Shown here: positions 24,187-30,570 of the stretch, one piece after another
How positions within the stretch are numbered: position 1 is the stretch's first letter
Layout of the letters: the number at the start of each line of letters is the position of its first letter
Assembly: GCA_026225215.1 (NCBI GenBank)
Contig: JAMFSI010000072.1
Span: 1-37,835 of the forward strand
Source of the DNA: Sphingomonas palustris
Lineage (GTDB): Bacteria; Pseudomonadota; Alphaproteobacteria; Sphingomonadales; Sphingomonadaceae
Direction: 5' to 3'
Length of the DNA stretch: 37,835 bases
The notes under the pieces: generated by a model
What the model saw: the letters and a program-made list of their open reading frames with translations, nothing else
Database searches by the model: none
What the model was told of the DNA's origin: nothing
Position numbers and translations under genes: made by a program

Positions 24187-24517
24187 GGGCTGGCGCTGTT
24201 GGCGGCACCGAGAATAAAATTACAGATATGGCGTGTTTATACAATAGGCGTGTGAGTACTAAACTGCCGTATTTATAATATGTGATTCTTATTTCAAATA
24301 TTATGCTTAAATATTCGTTAAGTTAAAGTTGTCATATTAGCTTCACCGACAATATATAGAAAAATTCCCAGAGCGATCGATTAGTTATTGCTCTGATTTG
24401 TCGTATCAATTCACCAAAAATATAACTTCGGGTCGTTGTGCTCCGAGAATGCCCAATGGCAGGCTCGGGCGCAGTTCTGCATGCACAGCGCCAATGCGCC
24501 AACCCGAGGAAATCACC
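24187..24517. other. AT-rich 331-bp leader between bioA and the orphan gene
   Basis: Base composition falls sharply here compared with the GC-rich flanks, especially at 24225-24425. The stretch has many TpA steps and repeated TATT/AATA runs (for example TATTTATAATATG and AAATATTATGC). No gene is visible. Such AT-rich leaders upstream of a single gene often mark horizontally acquired DNA or a site for AT-binding silencers such as MucR in alphaproteobacteria (inference). It contains one good promoter-like pair near its 3' end. Confidence 0.6.
24398..24426 (+). promoter_or_regulatory. candidate promoter of the orphan 409-residue gene
   Basis: TTGTCG, exactly 17 bp, TATAAC. This lies at the 3' edge of the AT-rich leader, about 90 bp before the ATG. 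An untranslated leader of about 85 nt would result. Confidence 0.4.
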
Positions 24518-25747
24518 ATGTCCACGACTGCCATACCCGGTCTTTCGCTGCCCACGGGCTTCCACATCGGCCCGATTCAGGAGCTGATCAACGATCGCCT
24601 GCTCCTGCCGCTGAATGTCCCCGCGCCGCTGGGCGTGCTCACCAATTTCACCGGCACCTTCACCGGCAAGGGCTTCAACCTGATCTTCCGCCCGAACAGC
24701 ACCGCGACCCCCACCACATTTCCGGCGAAACCGACGCAAACGCCCACCGACAACGTGCTGGAGCTTAATCTCACGCAGGAAAGCCTGGCGTTTCCGGATG
24801 GTTCGCTGGGCAATGTCCCCAATCGCGGCAATGGCGCGCAGGCGGATAAATTCCTCAACGGCGTCCCCTATATTCAGTCGGTCAGCGATGTGACCAACGG
24901 TTCGCCGCAGCCGATCCATTTCGAACCGGGCATCTGGCTGGCCGTGCCGAGCACCACCAATCCCAATGAACCCACGACGCTGGCGCGGATGGCTTCGGTA
25001 CCGCACGGCGTCACGATCAACCTGCAGGGCGCGTCATTGCCTGCGGTGGCCGGCGCGCCGACCATTCCCGCCGTGGATCCCACGCCCTTCCTCTCGGCAA
25101 CGCGGGCGCCGTTCCGCTTTGCCAGCCAGACCGCAAGCGACGCCTTGACGCTGCGCATCCCGCAAAACCTCGCCAGCTTTATTACGGCGGGCACGATTAC
25201 CCAGGCGATCCTCGATGATCCCAACACGGTGTTGCGTAATGCGATTGCCGGGCAAAATATCGTCAGCACCATCACCATCGAGGTGGCCAGTGCGCCGGAA
25301 ACTCCGGCAGGTCCGGCCGCCATCCCGGCGGTGGGCGGCGGCAACGCCAATATCGCCTTTCTCGTGGACAATGCCGATGTGCCCAATCAACAAACCGGGC
25401 CTGCAGGCAAAATATTCGCCGGGGTCAAATCGACGTTCTGGATCGAAACCGTCGAACACGATATCACGCTGCCGCTTCTCGCCGCCGGGCATCCGCCGAT
25501 TACCGTCAGCGTGCCGGGTCACCCGGTAACCGGATTAGCCGGTCCGAACTTCATCATCCATCCGCCGTTTCCCATCCCGCATCCGATTACGATCAAGGTG
25601 CGCTCGACGCAGATCCAGTATTCGCAGGTCGTGTTGCTGAACTTCAACGGCTTGACCTGGCCGCATGTTTCCGTGGCGACCCTGGTGCCGTCTACGCCGA
25701 TCACCCCCACCCCGATCGAATGGGAAGCGGTGCGCAAGCAATTGTAA
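24518..25747 (+). CDS. unrecognised 409-residue protein, proline-rich and beta-rich
   Basis: I do not recognise a family. The ATG has a clear GAGGA 8 nt upstream. There is no signal peptide or membrane helix. Features: FHIGPIQELINDRLLLPLNV near the N-terminus, then GVLTNFTGTFTGKGFNLIFR (a beta-hairpin-like, lipocalin-flavoured stretch) and a conserved-looking FEPGIWLAVPSTTNPNEPTT with a following HGVTINLQG. A run of Pro/Ala/Val segments follows, then WIETVEHDITLPL and a C-terminal region with HP repeats (HPVTG, HPPFPIPHPITIKV) ending IQYSQVVLLNFNGLTWPHVS. Several His and Trp residues could bind a ligand such as heme, but that is speculation. It stands alone, with an AT-rich promoter region before it and a strong hairpin after it. 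Confidence 0.8.
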   Translation: MSTTAIPGLSLPTGFHIGPIQELINDRLLLPLNVPAPLGVLTNFTGTFTGKGFNLIFRPNSTATPTTFPAKPTQTPTDNVLELNLTQESLAFPDGSLGNVPNRGNGAQADKFLNGVPYIQSVSDVTNGSPQPIHFEPGIWLAVPSTTNPNEPTTLARMASVPHGVTINLQGASLPAVAGAPTIPAVDPTPFLSATRAPFRFASQTASDALTLRIPQNLASFITAGTITQAILDDPNTVLRNAIAGQNIVSTITIEVASAPETPAGPAAIPAVGGGNANIAFLVDNADVPNQQTGPAGKIFAGVKSTFWIETVEHDITLPLLAAGHPPITVSVPGHPVTGLAGPNFIIHPPFPIPHPITIKVRSTQIQYSQVVLLNFNGLTWPHVSVATLVPSTPITPTPIEWEAVRKQL

Positions 25748-25758
25748 GCTGAGAAACG

Positions 25759-25791
25759 CTGATGTGCAGGGTTGCGTGTCCTGCACATCAG
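25759..25791 (+). terminator. hairpin terminator after the orphan gene
   Basis: A perfect 12-bp stem CTGATGTGCAGG/CCTGCACATCAG with a 9-nt loop, starting 12 bp after the stop codon. There is no U-tract after it, so it may be a 3'-end stabiliser or an atypical terminator. Confidence 0.55.
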
Positions 25792-25799
25792 TAGCCCTT

Positions 25800-25899
25800 C
25801 CCCGTCCATGCTGAAGCTTGTCGAAGGACTGCCCTTCTTTCCCTCTGGGCTTACCGGAAGAACAAGGCAGTGCTTCGACAAGCTTCAGCATGGACGGGG
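25800..25899. repeat. REPIN-like palindromic element, copy 1
   Basis: Two 34-bp arms (25800-25833 and 25866-25899) form an inverted repeat with one mismatch around a 32-bp centre. The arms read CCCCGTCCATGCTGAAGCTT followed by GTCGAAG. A second copy with the same core lies at 30462-30550. It sits between the convergent orphan gene and pyruvate kinase. This structure matches paired REP sequences that are spread in trans by RAYT transposases; no RAYT gene is in the window. Confidence 0.8.
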
Positions 25900-25926
25900 G
25901 CAGGTCTCGATCATTGAACCATGACC

Positions 25927-27402
25927 TTATCCCCCCGGATGCCGGTCCAGTTCATTCCCCGCCAACGTCACCACATGCAGCAGGTTCGTTGCCCCCGGTG
26001 TGCCGAACGGCACCCCGGCCAAAGTCACCAGCTTGGCGCCGGCCTCGCCGAAGCCATGCCGCAGGGCCATGCGCTTGCCCTTGCCGATCATTTCCTCGAA
26101 GCTGCCGATATCGCGGGTGTGGACCGCATAGACGCCCCAGAGCAGCGCCATCCGCCGCGCGGTCTTGGGCGAGGGGGTAAGCACCATCACCGGCACCGAC
26201 GGGCGCTCGCGGGCGACGCGGCGGGCGGTGGCGCCCGAGCCGGTGAAGCAGATGATGCCGGCCAGCGTCACCGTCTGGGCGATGGTGGCGCAGGCCTGCG
26301 CCAGCGCATCGGCGGTGGTGGCATCGGGGTGTACCGAGGTGAAATGGATGCGCGCCTGATAACCAGGGTCCCGTTCGACCTGGATGGCGATGCGATCCAT
26401 GATCGTCACCGCCTCGACCGGCCACGCACCGCTAGCGGTTTCGGCCGACAACATCACCGCATCTGCGCCATCATAGACGGCATTGGCGACATCGGACACC
26501 TCGGCGCGGGTCGGCGCCGGGCTTTCGATCATCGATTCGAGCATCTGCGTGGCGACGATCACCGGCTTGCCGCTGCGGCGGGTGACTTCGACGATGCGCT
26601 TCTGCAGCGGCGGCACTTCCTCGGGGTTCAGCTCCACGCCAAGATCGCCGCGTGCGACCATGATGCCGTCGGCGAGTTCGATGATCGCGTCGAGATGTTC
26701 CAGCGCCGCCGGCTTTTCGATCTTGGCGATCAGCGCCGGGCCATGCGGGCCAGTCAGCCGCCGCGCTTCGGCAACGTCTTCGGGGCGCTGGACGAAAGAC
26801 AGCGCGATGTAATCGGCGCCATGTTCCAGCGCGAAGGACAAATCGCGGCGATCCTTGTCGGTCAGCGCCGGCACCGGGACCACGGCATCGGGCACGTTCA
26901 CGCCCTTGCGGTCGGAAATCACCCCGCCCACTTCCGCCGAGCACAGGATGGCGTCGGGATCGGCGTGGATCACGCGCAGCCGCAGCTTGCCATCGTCGAT
27001 CAGCAGCCGCTGGTCCTTGTGGAGGATGCCGAACAATTCGGGGTGCGGCAGGCAGACGCGGGTATCGTCGCCGGGCGCAGGGTTGGCGTCCAGGGTGAAA
27101 TGGCTGCCGTGGCGGATCACCGCCCGCCCACCGGCGAACGTGCCGACGCGCAGCTTGGGGCCCTGCAGATCGCACAGGATCGCAATCGGGCGACCGATAT
27201 CCTTTTCGGCGGCGCGGATCGCGGCGATGGTCTCGGCATGGGTGGCCTGATCGCCGTGGCTCATATTGACGCGAAAGGCATCGGCGCCGGCGCGCAGCAG
27301 CTTGGCGATCATTTCCGGCGAGCGGCTTGCCGGCCCGAGCGTGGCCAGAATTTTTACCTTGCGGCCGCGCTGCGTCTGGTGCTGTCGATCTACCCTGGCC
27401 AT
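25927..27402 (-). CDS. pyk: pyruvate kinase
   Basis: 491-residue glycolytic enzyme transferring phosphate from phosphoenolpyruvate to ADP. Family blocks in order: KILATLGPASRSPEMI, AFRVNMSHG (substrate Arg/Asn), ILCDLQGPKLRVG, SFVQRPEDV, LIAKIEKPAALEHLD (catalytic Lys and the metal Glu), GIMVARGDLGVEL, VATQMLESMIESPAPTRAE and DAVMLSAETASGAWPVEAV. The C-terminal domain (TLAGIICFTGSGATARRVA) is complete. A GGAGAA site precedes the ATG. It is divergent from the DUF1244 gene, with 94 bp between the two starts. Confidence 0.96.
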   Translation of the reverse strand: MARVDRQHQTQRGRKVKILATLGPASRSPEMIAKLLRAGADAFRVNMSHGDQATHAETIAAIRAAEKDIGRPIAILCDLQGPKLRVGTFAGGRAVIRHGSHFTLDANPAPGDDTRVCLPHPELFGILHKDQRLLIDDGKLRLRVIHADPDAILCSAEVGGVISDRKGVNVPDAVVPVPALTDKDRRDLSFALEHGADYIALSFVQRPEDVAEARRLTGPHGPALIAKIEKPAALEHLDAIIELADGIMVARGDLGVELNPEEVPPLQKRIVEVTRRSGKPVIVATQMLESMIESPAPTRAEVSDVANAVYDGADAVMLSAETASGAWPVEAVTIMDRIAIQVERDPGYQARIHFTSVHPDATTADALAQACATIAQTVTLAGIICFTGSGATARRVARERPSVPVMVLTPSPKTARRMALLWGVYAVHTRDIGSFEEMIGKGKRMALRHGFGEAGAKLVTLAGVPFGTPGATNLLHVVTLAGNELDRHPGG

Positions 27403-27496
27403 GCGGTGTTCTCCGTAATTGCGGCCGATAAATTGGCGCTGGCGGGTGACGGCGCCCCTATGGCAAAGTCAGGCGCAAATACCAAGGGTGATTGCT

Positions 27497-27805
27497 ATGA
27501 ATGCCAATACAGATGATCCGCTCGACCGCCTGGACGATGCCCAGGCCGCTGCCGCCTTTCGCCACCTCGTGCGCCATTTGCGCCATCGCCATGATGCGCA
27601 GAACATCGATCTGATGGGTCTGGCGGGCTTTTGCCGCAATTGCCTGGCGGATTGGATCATCGAAGCCGGGGCCCCGCTCGACAAGGCAGCAGCGCGTGAG
27701 GCGATCCACGGCATGGGCGCCGGGGAATGGAAAGCGCGCTACCAGAGCGAGGCGACGCCGGAACAACTGGCCCGGATGGCGGAGAGCGTTAAGAAGAACG
27801 GATAA
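27497..27805 (+). CDS. DUF1244 family protein
   Basis: 102-residue small protein with the DUF1244 core: AFRHLVRHLRHRHDAQNIDL, then MGLAGFCRNCLADWI and MGAGEWKARYQ. The conserved CRNC pair could bind metal or form a disulfide. The biochemical role is unknown. I chose ATG 27497 with AAGGGTG upstream, because an in-frame upstream stretch to 27419 overlaps the pyruvate kinase promoter region. It is followed after 17 bp by the crotonase-fold gene and probably shares its transcript. Confidence 0.9.
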   Translation: MNANTDDPLDRLDDAQAAAAFRHLVRHLRHRHDAQNIDLMGLAGFCRNCLADWIIEAGAPLDKAAAREAIHGMGAGEWKARYQSEATPEQLARMAESVKKNG

Positions 27806-27822
27806 AATGGAGAGGGTAAAAA

Positions 27823-28581
27823 ATGCGACTCGATGACTATGCCACCAAGTACCAGGGTATCCGCTTCTCCCGCAGCGACGGCGTGCTGGAAATGACGCTG
27901 CACACGCGCGGTGGCCCAGTGTTATGGGGCTCGTCGCGCGATTGCCTCCACGCCGAACTGGGCGAGGCCTTCCTCGACATCGCCCGCGATCCCGACAACA
28001 AGGTGATTCTGCTGACCGGCACCGGCGACAGCTTCATCGCCGGCTTCGATCCCGCGTTCAAATTTCACGAGCCTACCATCGCCGAAATGTGGCCGCGCAT
28101 CTATGATGAGGGTGTCGCATTGCTCGCCAATCTGCTGGCGATCCCGGTGCCGATGATCGCCGCCGTCAATGGCCCCGCGCTGATCCACGCCGAAATCGCG
28201 GTGCTCGCCGACATCGTCCTCGCCGCCGACACCGCCGAATTCGCCGATCTCGCGCATGTCCCCAGCGGCGGTGCGGTGCCCGGCGACGGGGTTCAGGTCG
28301 TCTGGCCGATGTTGCTCGGGCCCAATCGCGGGCGTTATTTCCTGCTTACCGGCGAACGCATCGGCGCGCAGGAAGCCCGCCAGGTCGGGGTCGTCGGTGA
28401 AGTCCTCACCCCCGAAGCCCTGCTTCCCCGCGCCCGCGAACTGGCCCAGCAACTCGCGCGTCTGCCCGTGCCGCTGCTGCGCCATACGCGGATGCTGCTG
28501 GTGAAGGACTTGCGGCGGCGGCTGTTCGACGAGCTGCACAACGGGCTGGCGCATGAGGCGCTGGCGACTTTGGTGCGGTAG
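27823..28581 (+). CDS. crotonase-fold beta-diketone hydrolase-like protein (6-oxocamphor hydrolase-like)
   Basis: 252-residue enoyl-CoA hydratase/isomerase superfamily protein. It resembles 6-oxocamphor hydrolase (a retro-Claisen C-C hydrolase acting on cyclic beta-diketones, no CoA) along nearly its whole length. From memory of that enzyme the catalytic set is Trp40, His45, His122, His145, Asp154 and Glu244. Here Trp35, His43, His122, His145, Asp155 and Glu245 occupy matching contexts (LWGSS, LHAEL, NGPALIHAEI, AHVPSGG, VPGDG, GLAHEAL). Typical hydratase Glu positions are not preserved in the same way. A GAGAGGG site precedes the ATG. It follows the DUF1244 gene by 17 bp. The physiological diketone is unknown; an ordinary CoA hydratase is the alternative. 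Confidence 0.8.
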   Translation: MRLDDYATKYQGIRFSRSDGVLEMTLHTRGGPVLWGSSRDCLHAELGEAFLDIARDPDNKVILLTGTGDSFIAGFDPAFKFHEPTIAEMWPRIYDEGVALLANLLAIPVPMIAAVNGPALIHAEIAVLADIVLAADTAEFADLAHVPSGGAVPGDGVQVVWPMLLGPNRGRYFLLTGERIGAQEARQVGVVGEVLTPEALLPRARELAQQLARLPVPLLRHTRMLLVKDLRRRLFDELHNGLAHEALATLVR

Positions 28582-28678
28582 GGGTGAAGGGGTTTTTGCA
28601 GGGATCAAGGTACGGGGGTAACCCCCTGGTGCTGCCGTCGATCGGGCTGGGCCGCCAATCAAGTAAGCCAATAGCGGC

Positions 28679-28706
28679 TTGCATGTTATACAAAATTTTA
28701 TATAAA
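28679..28706 (+). promoter_or_regulatory. candidate promoter of the toxin-antitoxin locus
   Basis: TTGCAT, 16 bp, TATAAA in a short AT-rich patch. The -10 box ends 6 bp before the ATG of the toxin remnant at 28713, so the message would be nearly leaderless. The palindrome at 28687-28704 occupies the spacer. Confidence 0.4.
28687..28704. promoter_or_regulatory. putative antitoxin operator palindrome
   Basis: TATACAAAATTTTATATA is an 18-bp inverted repeat with a single mismatched pair. It overlaps the promoter spacer and -10 box. Palindromes of the ATAC...GTAT kind at this place are typical sites for autorepression by HigA-like antitoxins. Confidence 0.45.
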
Positions 28707-28712
28707 TCTGCT

Positions 28713-29032
28713 ATGGATGGTGCCAAGGACGATCCGAAGGATATCGATTTCGTAGAGATGAGGCTCGGCGAGATGCTGGGTATCAGCTCGACAAGGCACA
28801 GCATGGGGAAGAGCCCGACGACTGGAAGCCTTTTCCGGCGGTTGGGCCAGGGACGCGGGAAATCCGCATTGCCGAGGATAACGGTGCGCTCCGCATTATG
28901 TACGTCGTTAAATTCGCCGAGAAAGTCCACGTTTTGCATTGTTTTCAGAAAAAGTCTCAGGCCACGGCACGGAAAGATGTCGATCTCGCAAAGAAGCGAT
29001 ATGCCAGTCTCAAGAGGGAGTTCGGCAAATGA
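28713..29032 (+). pseudogene. HigB/Gp49-like toxin, frameshifted
   Basis: The 3' part, ending at TGA 29030-29032, encodes a typical RelE-superfamily (phage Gp49-like) toxin: RRDEARRDAGYQLDKAQHGE, then EPDDWKPFPAVGPGTREIRI, RIMYVVKFAEKVHVLHCFQK and KDVDLAKKRYASL. This frame has no ATG or GTG before an upstream stop at 28703. The expected N-terminus lies in a different frame, beginning ATG 28713 (MDGAKDDPKDIDF). The two join if one base is added near 28752-28754, giving DFVRDEARRD. The toxin therefore looks inactivated by a one-base deletion, or the base is a sequencing error. Its stop overlaps the antitoxin ATG (ATGA), as in intact higBA-type operons. Confidence 0.7.
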
Positions 29033-29310
29033 GCAGCCAGACCTTCAAAAGCGTGTGGGACGCTATCGAAAACACCCCTGAGGAAGCGGAGAACATGAAG
29101 CTCCGCTCTGCCCTCATGCGCGATTTGCAGAAGTATATTCAGGCTCGGGGCTGGAAGCAGGCCGAAGCAGCCGAGGCATTTCATGTCACGCAGCCGCGAA
29201 TCTCCGATCTCCTGCGAGGGAAAATCAACCTGTTTAGTCTGGACACGCTGGTCAACATGGTGGCGGCTGCGGGGCTTCACATCGACATGAGAGTCGCCGA
29301 GGCCGCATAA
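29029..29310 (+). CDS. XRE-family antitoxin (HigA-like)
   Basis: 93-residue protein with an N-terminal segment SSQTFKSVWDAIENTPEEAE and a central helix-turn-helix, LMRDLQKYIQARGWKQAEAA followed by FHVTQPRISDLLRGKI. This architecture matches HTH antitoxins encoded after Gp49-like toxins. Such proteins neutralise the toxin and repress their own promoter. The ATG has AGGGAG at 8 nt and overlaps the toxin stop. The frame is intact although the toxin gene is broken, so it may persist as a repressor or anti-toxin for related systems elsewhere (inference). Confidence 0.88.
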   Translation: MSSQTFKSVWDAIENTPEEAENMKLRSALMRDLQKYIQARGWKQAEAAEAFHVTQPRISDLLRGKINLFSLDTLVNMVAAAGLHIDMRVAEAA

Positions 29311-29395
29311 TCTGGAGCCGGCGGGGCGGGCTGGCGCTCTGAGCGCCGCAAGATCGCGCTTTGGTCGAATGACAAGCATGAGGACAGGAACGGGG

Positions 29396-29416
29396 TCTGG
29401 GGCCGCTGGCCCCAGA
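29396..29416. terminator. hairpin between convergent antitoxin and hydrolase genes
   Basis: A perfect 9-bp stem TCTGGGGCC/GGCCCCAGA with a 3-nt loop, about 85 bp after the antitoxin stop and 52 bp before the hydrolase stop. It is GC-rich and symmetrical, so it could serve both strands. No U-tract follows. Confidence 0.5.
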
Positions 29417-29467
29417 GGCCATCCCTTCACTTTAAATATTCTTGAAAAATCAACGAACTAATCAATT

Positions 29468-30400
29468 TCATGGCCTGGCCTTCGCCTTGAGCAAGTCCTG
29501 CATGTCCATCCACGCCAGGAATTCGTCCATCATCATGGTCGTGGTGGTGCCTGGCTTGCCCATGCCGAAGCCATGGTTGCCGGTTTGGTAGACGTGAAGT
29601 TCGATCGGCCGTTTGGCGGCATGCCAGGCCGAGGCGATCGACCAGTCGCCGTTGCCGAACAGGGAATCGTCCATCGCCAATGCCGCAAACATCGGCGGTG
29701 CATTCGTCGGCACGGTGACGGGCCCCATCGGTCCGTAGATGTAGCCGATGAAATCGGGCGCGCGTGTGGCTGGGGGAGATGCTTCGAGAACCGCGTGCAT
29801 CGTGGTCATGGCGCCCGCTGAGAAGCCGATCATGCCAACCCGGTCGGGATCGACATGCCACTCGGCGGCCCGGTCGCGGATGAGCTTCAGCGCGGCGAAG
29901 GCATCCTGCGTGGCCGCCGGATCGCTGATGTTCGGCGCCTTGCCCGGAGTTTTCGCCGCATCGGTCATTTCCTTGATCATAACGGCCATGAAGGCATCGT
30001 CGGCTTTGGGCGTCGGTAGCAGGCGGTATTTGAGTACGAAAGCCGCCACGCCCTTGTCGGCGAGCTTGCGGGCGACGCGCCAACCTTCGTTCTGCATCGA
30101 TAGCATCAGGAAGCCGCCGCCCGGTGCGACGATCACGGCCGTGCCATTGGCTTTGTCCGGTGCGGGGAGCACCGGCGTCAGTGTCGGATAAGTGATGTTG
30201 CGAAGAACGGTGTCCGAGCCGAGCCGCGTGGCGATCTCGTCCGACGGACTGCCTGGTGTGGCATGGCCATATAGCGGAATCGCCACTGCCCCGGCGGGCG
30301 CATCGATGGGGTCGGTGGGCGCAGAACCGGGTGCTTGCGCTGCAGCCAGCGAGGGTATCAGGATGGCGAGCGCGAAGGCGGTCCGCAGCACAGATCTCAT
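29468..30400 (-). CDS. secreted alpha/beta hydrolase (esterase-like)
   Basis: 310-residue hydrolase with a Sec signal peptide (MRSVLRTAFALAILIPSLAA, then AQA cleavage). The catalytic triad candidates are Ser194 in MIGFSAGAM, Asp244/245 in LAMDDSLF and His276 in TGNHGFG. The PGGGF segment at about residues 93-97 supplies the oxyanion hole. This resembles bacterial acetyl-xylan/feruloyl-type and hormone-sensitive-lipase-like esterases, so it probably deacylates small esters or sugar esters in the periplasm. I chose ATG 30400, which starts the signal peptide and has GGAGAG at 8 nt. An in-frame ATG 36 bases upstream would spoil the signal peptide. Confidence 0.87.
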   Translation of the reverse strand: MRSVLRTAFALAILIPSLAAAQAPGSAPTDPIDAPAGAVAIPLYGHATPGSPSDEIATRLGSDTVLRNITYPTLTPVLPAPDKANGTAVIVAPGGGFLMLSMQNEGWRVARKLADKGVAAFVLKYRLLPTPKADDAFMAVMIKEMTDAAKTPGKAPNISDPAATQDAFAALKLIRDRAAEWHVDPDRVGMIGFSAGAMTTMHAVLEASPPATRAPDFIGYIYGPMGPVTVPTNAPPMFAALAMDDSLFGNGDWSIASAWHAAKRPIELHVYQTGNHGFGMGKPGTTTTMMMDEFLAWMDMQDLLKAKARP

Positions 30401-30461
30401 GGTGCTTCTCTCCGGTCTCATTTTCAGCCTGGCCAATTATACCAGGGCTGACCGATCTATC

Positions 30462-30550
30462 CGTCCATCCTGAGCTTGTCGAAGGCGTGCTTTTATTCCA
30501 ACAGACGATTGAAAGAAAAGCACGCCTTCGACAAGCTCAGGATGGACGGG
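30462..30550. repeat. REPIN-like palindromic element, copy 2
   Basis: Two perfect 34-bp arms (30462-30495 and 30517-30550) around a 21-bp centre. The arms begin CCGTCCATCCTGAGCTTGTC and share the CCGTCCAT-CTGA-GCTTGTCGAAG core with copy 1 at 25800, with a one-base indel in the middle and different inner ends. It lies between the 3' end of the CYTH-CHAD-PPK2 gene and the hydrolase start, where it may also end transcription. Confidence 0.85.
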
Positions 30551-30570
30551 GACTGGGAGGGGTGTCGCCG

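Noticed and set aside
25921..27516. 531-residue open frame antisense to pyruvate kinase
   Set aside because: It mirrors a fully conserved gene and has shadow-like composition.
27823..28581. Plain enoyl-CoA hydratase call
   Set aside because: The His/Asp/Glu set matches 6-oxocamphor hydrolase better, though without alignment software it is not proven.
28611..28627. GGGGG-TAA-CCCCC inverted repeat after the crotonase-fold gene as terminator
   Set aside because: A five-bp stem with no U-tract is too weak to call as a feature.
28584..29081. 165-residue open frame over the toxin region
   Set aside because: Beyond its first part it runs out of the toxin frame and reads noise; the real signal is the split toxin.
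28582..29310. Prophage remnant because of the Gp49-like toxin
   Set aside because: The toxin name is historical; no integrase, capsid or attachment sites occur nearby.
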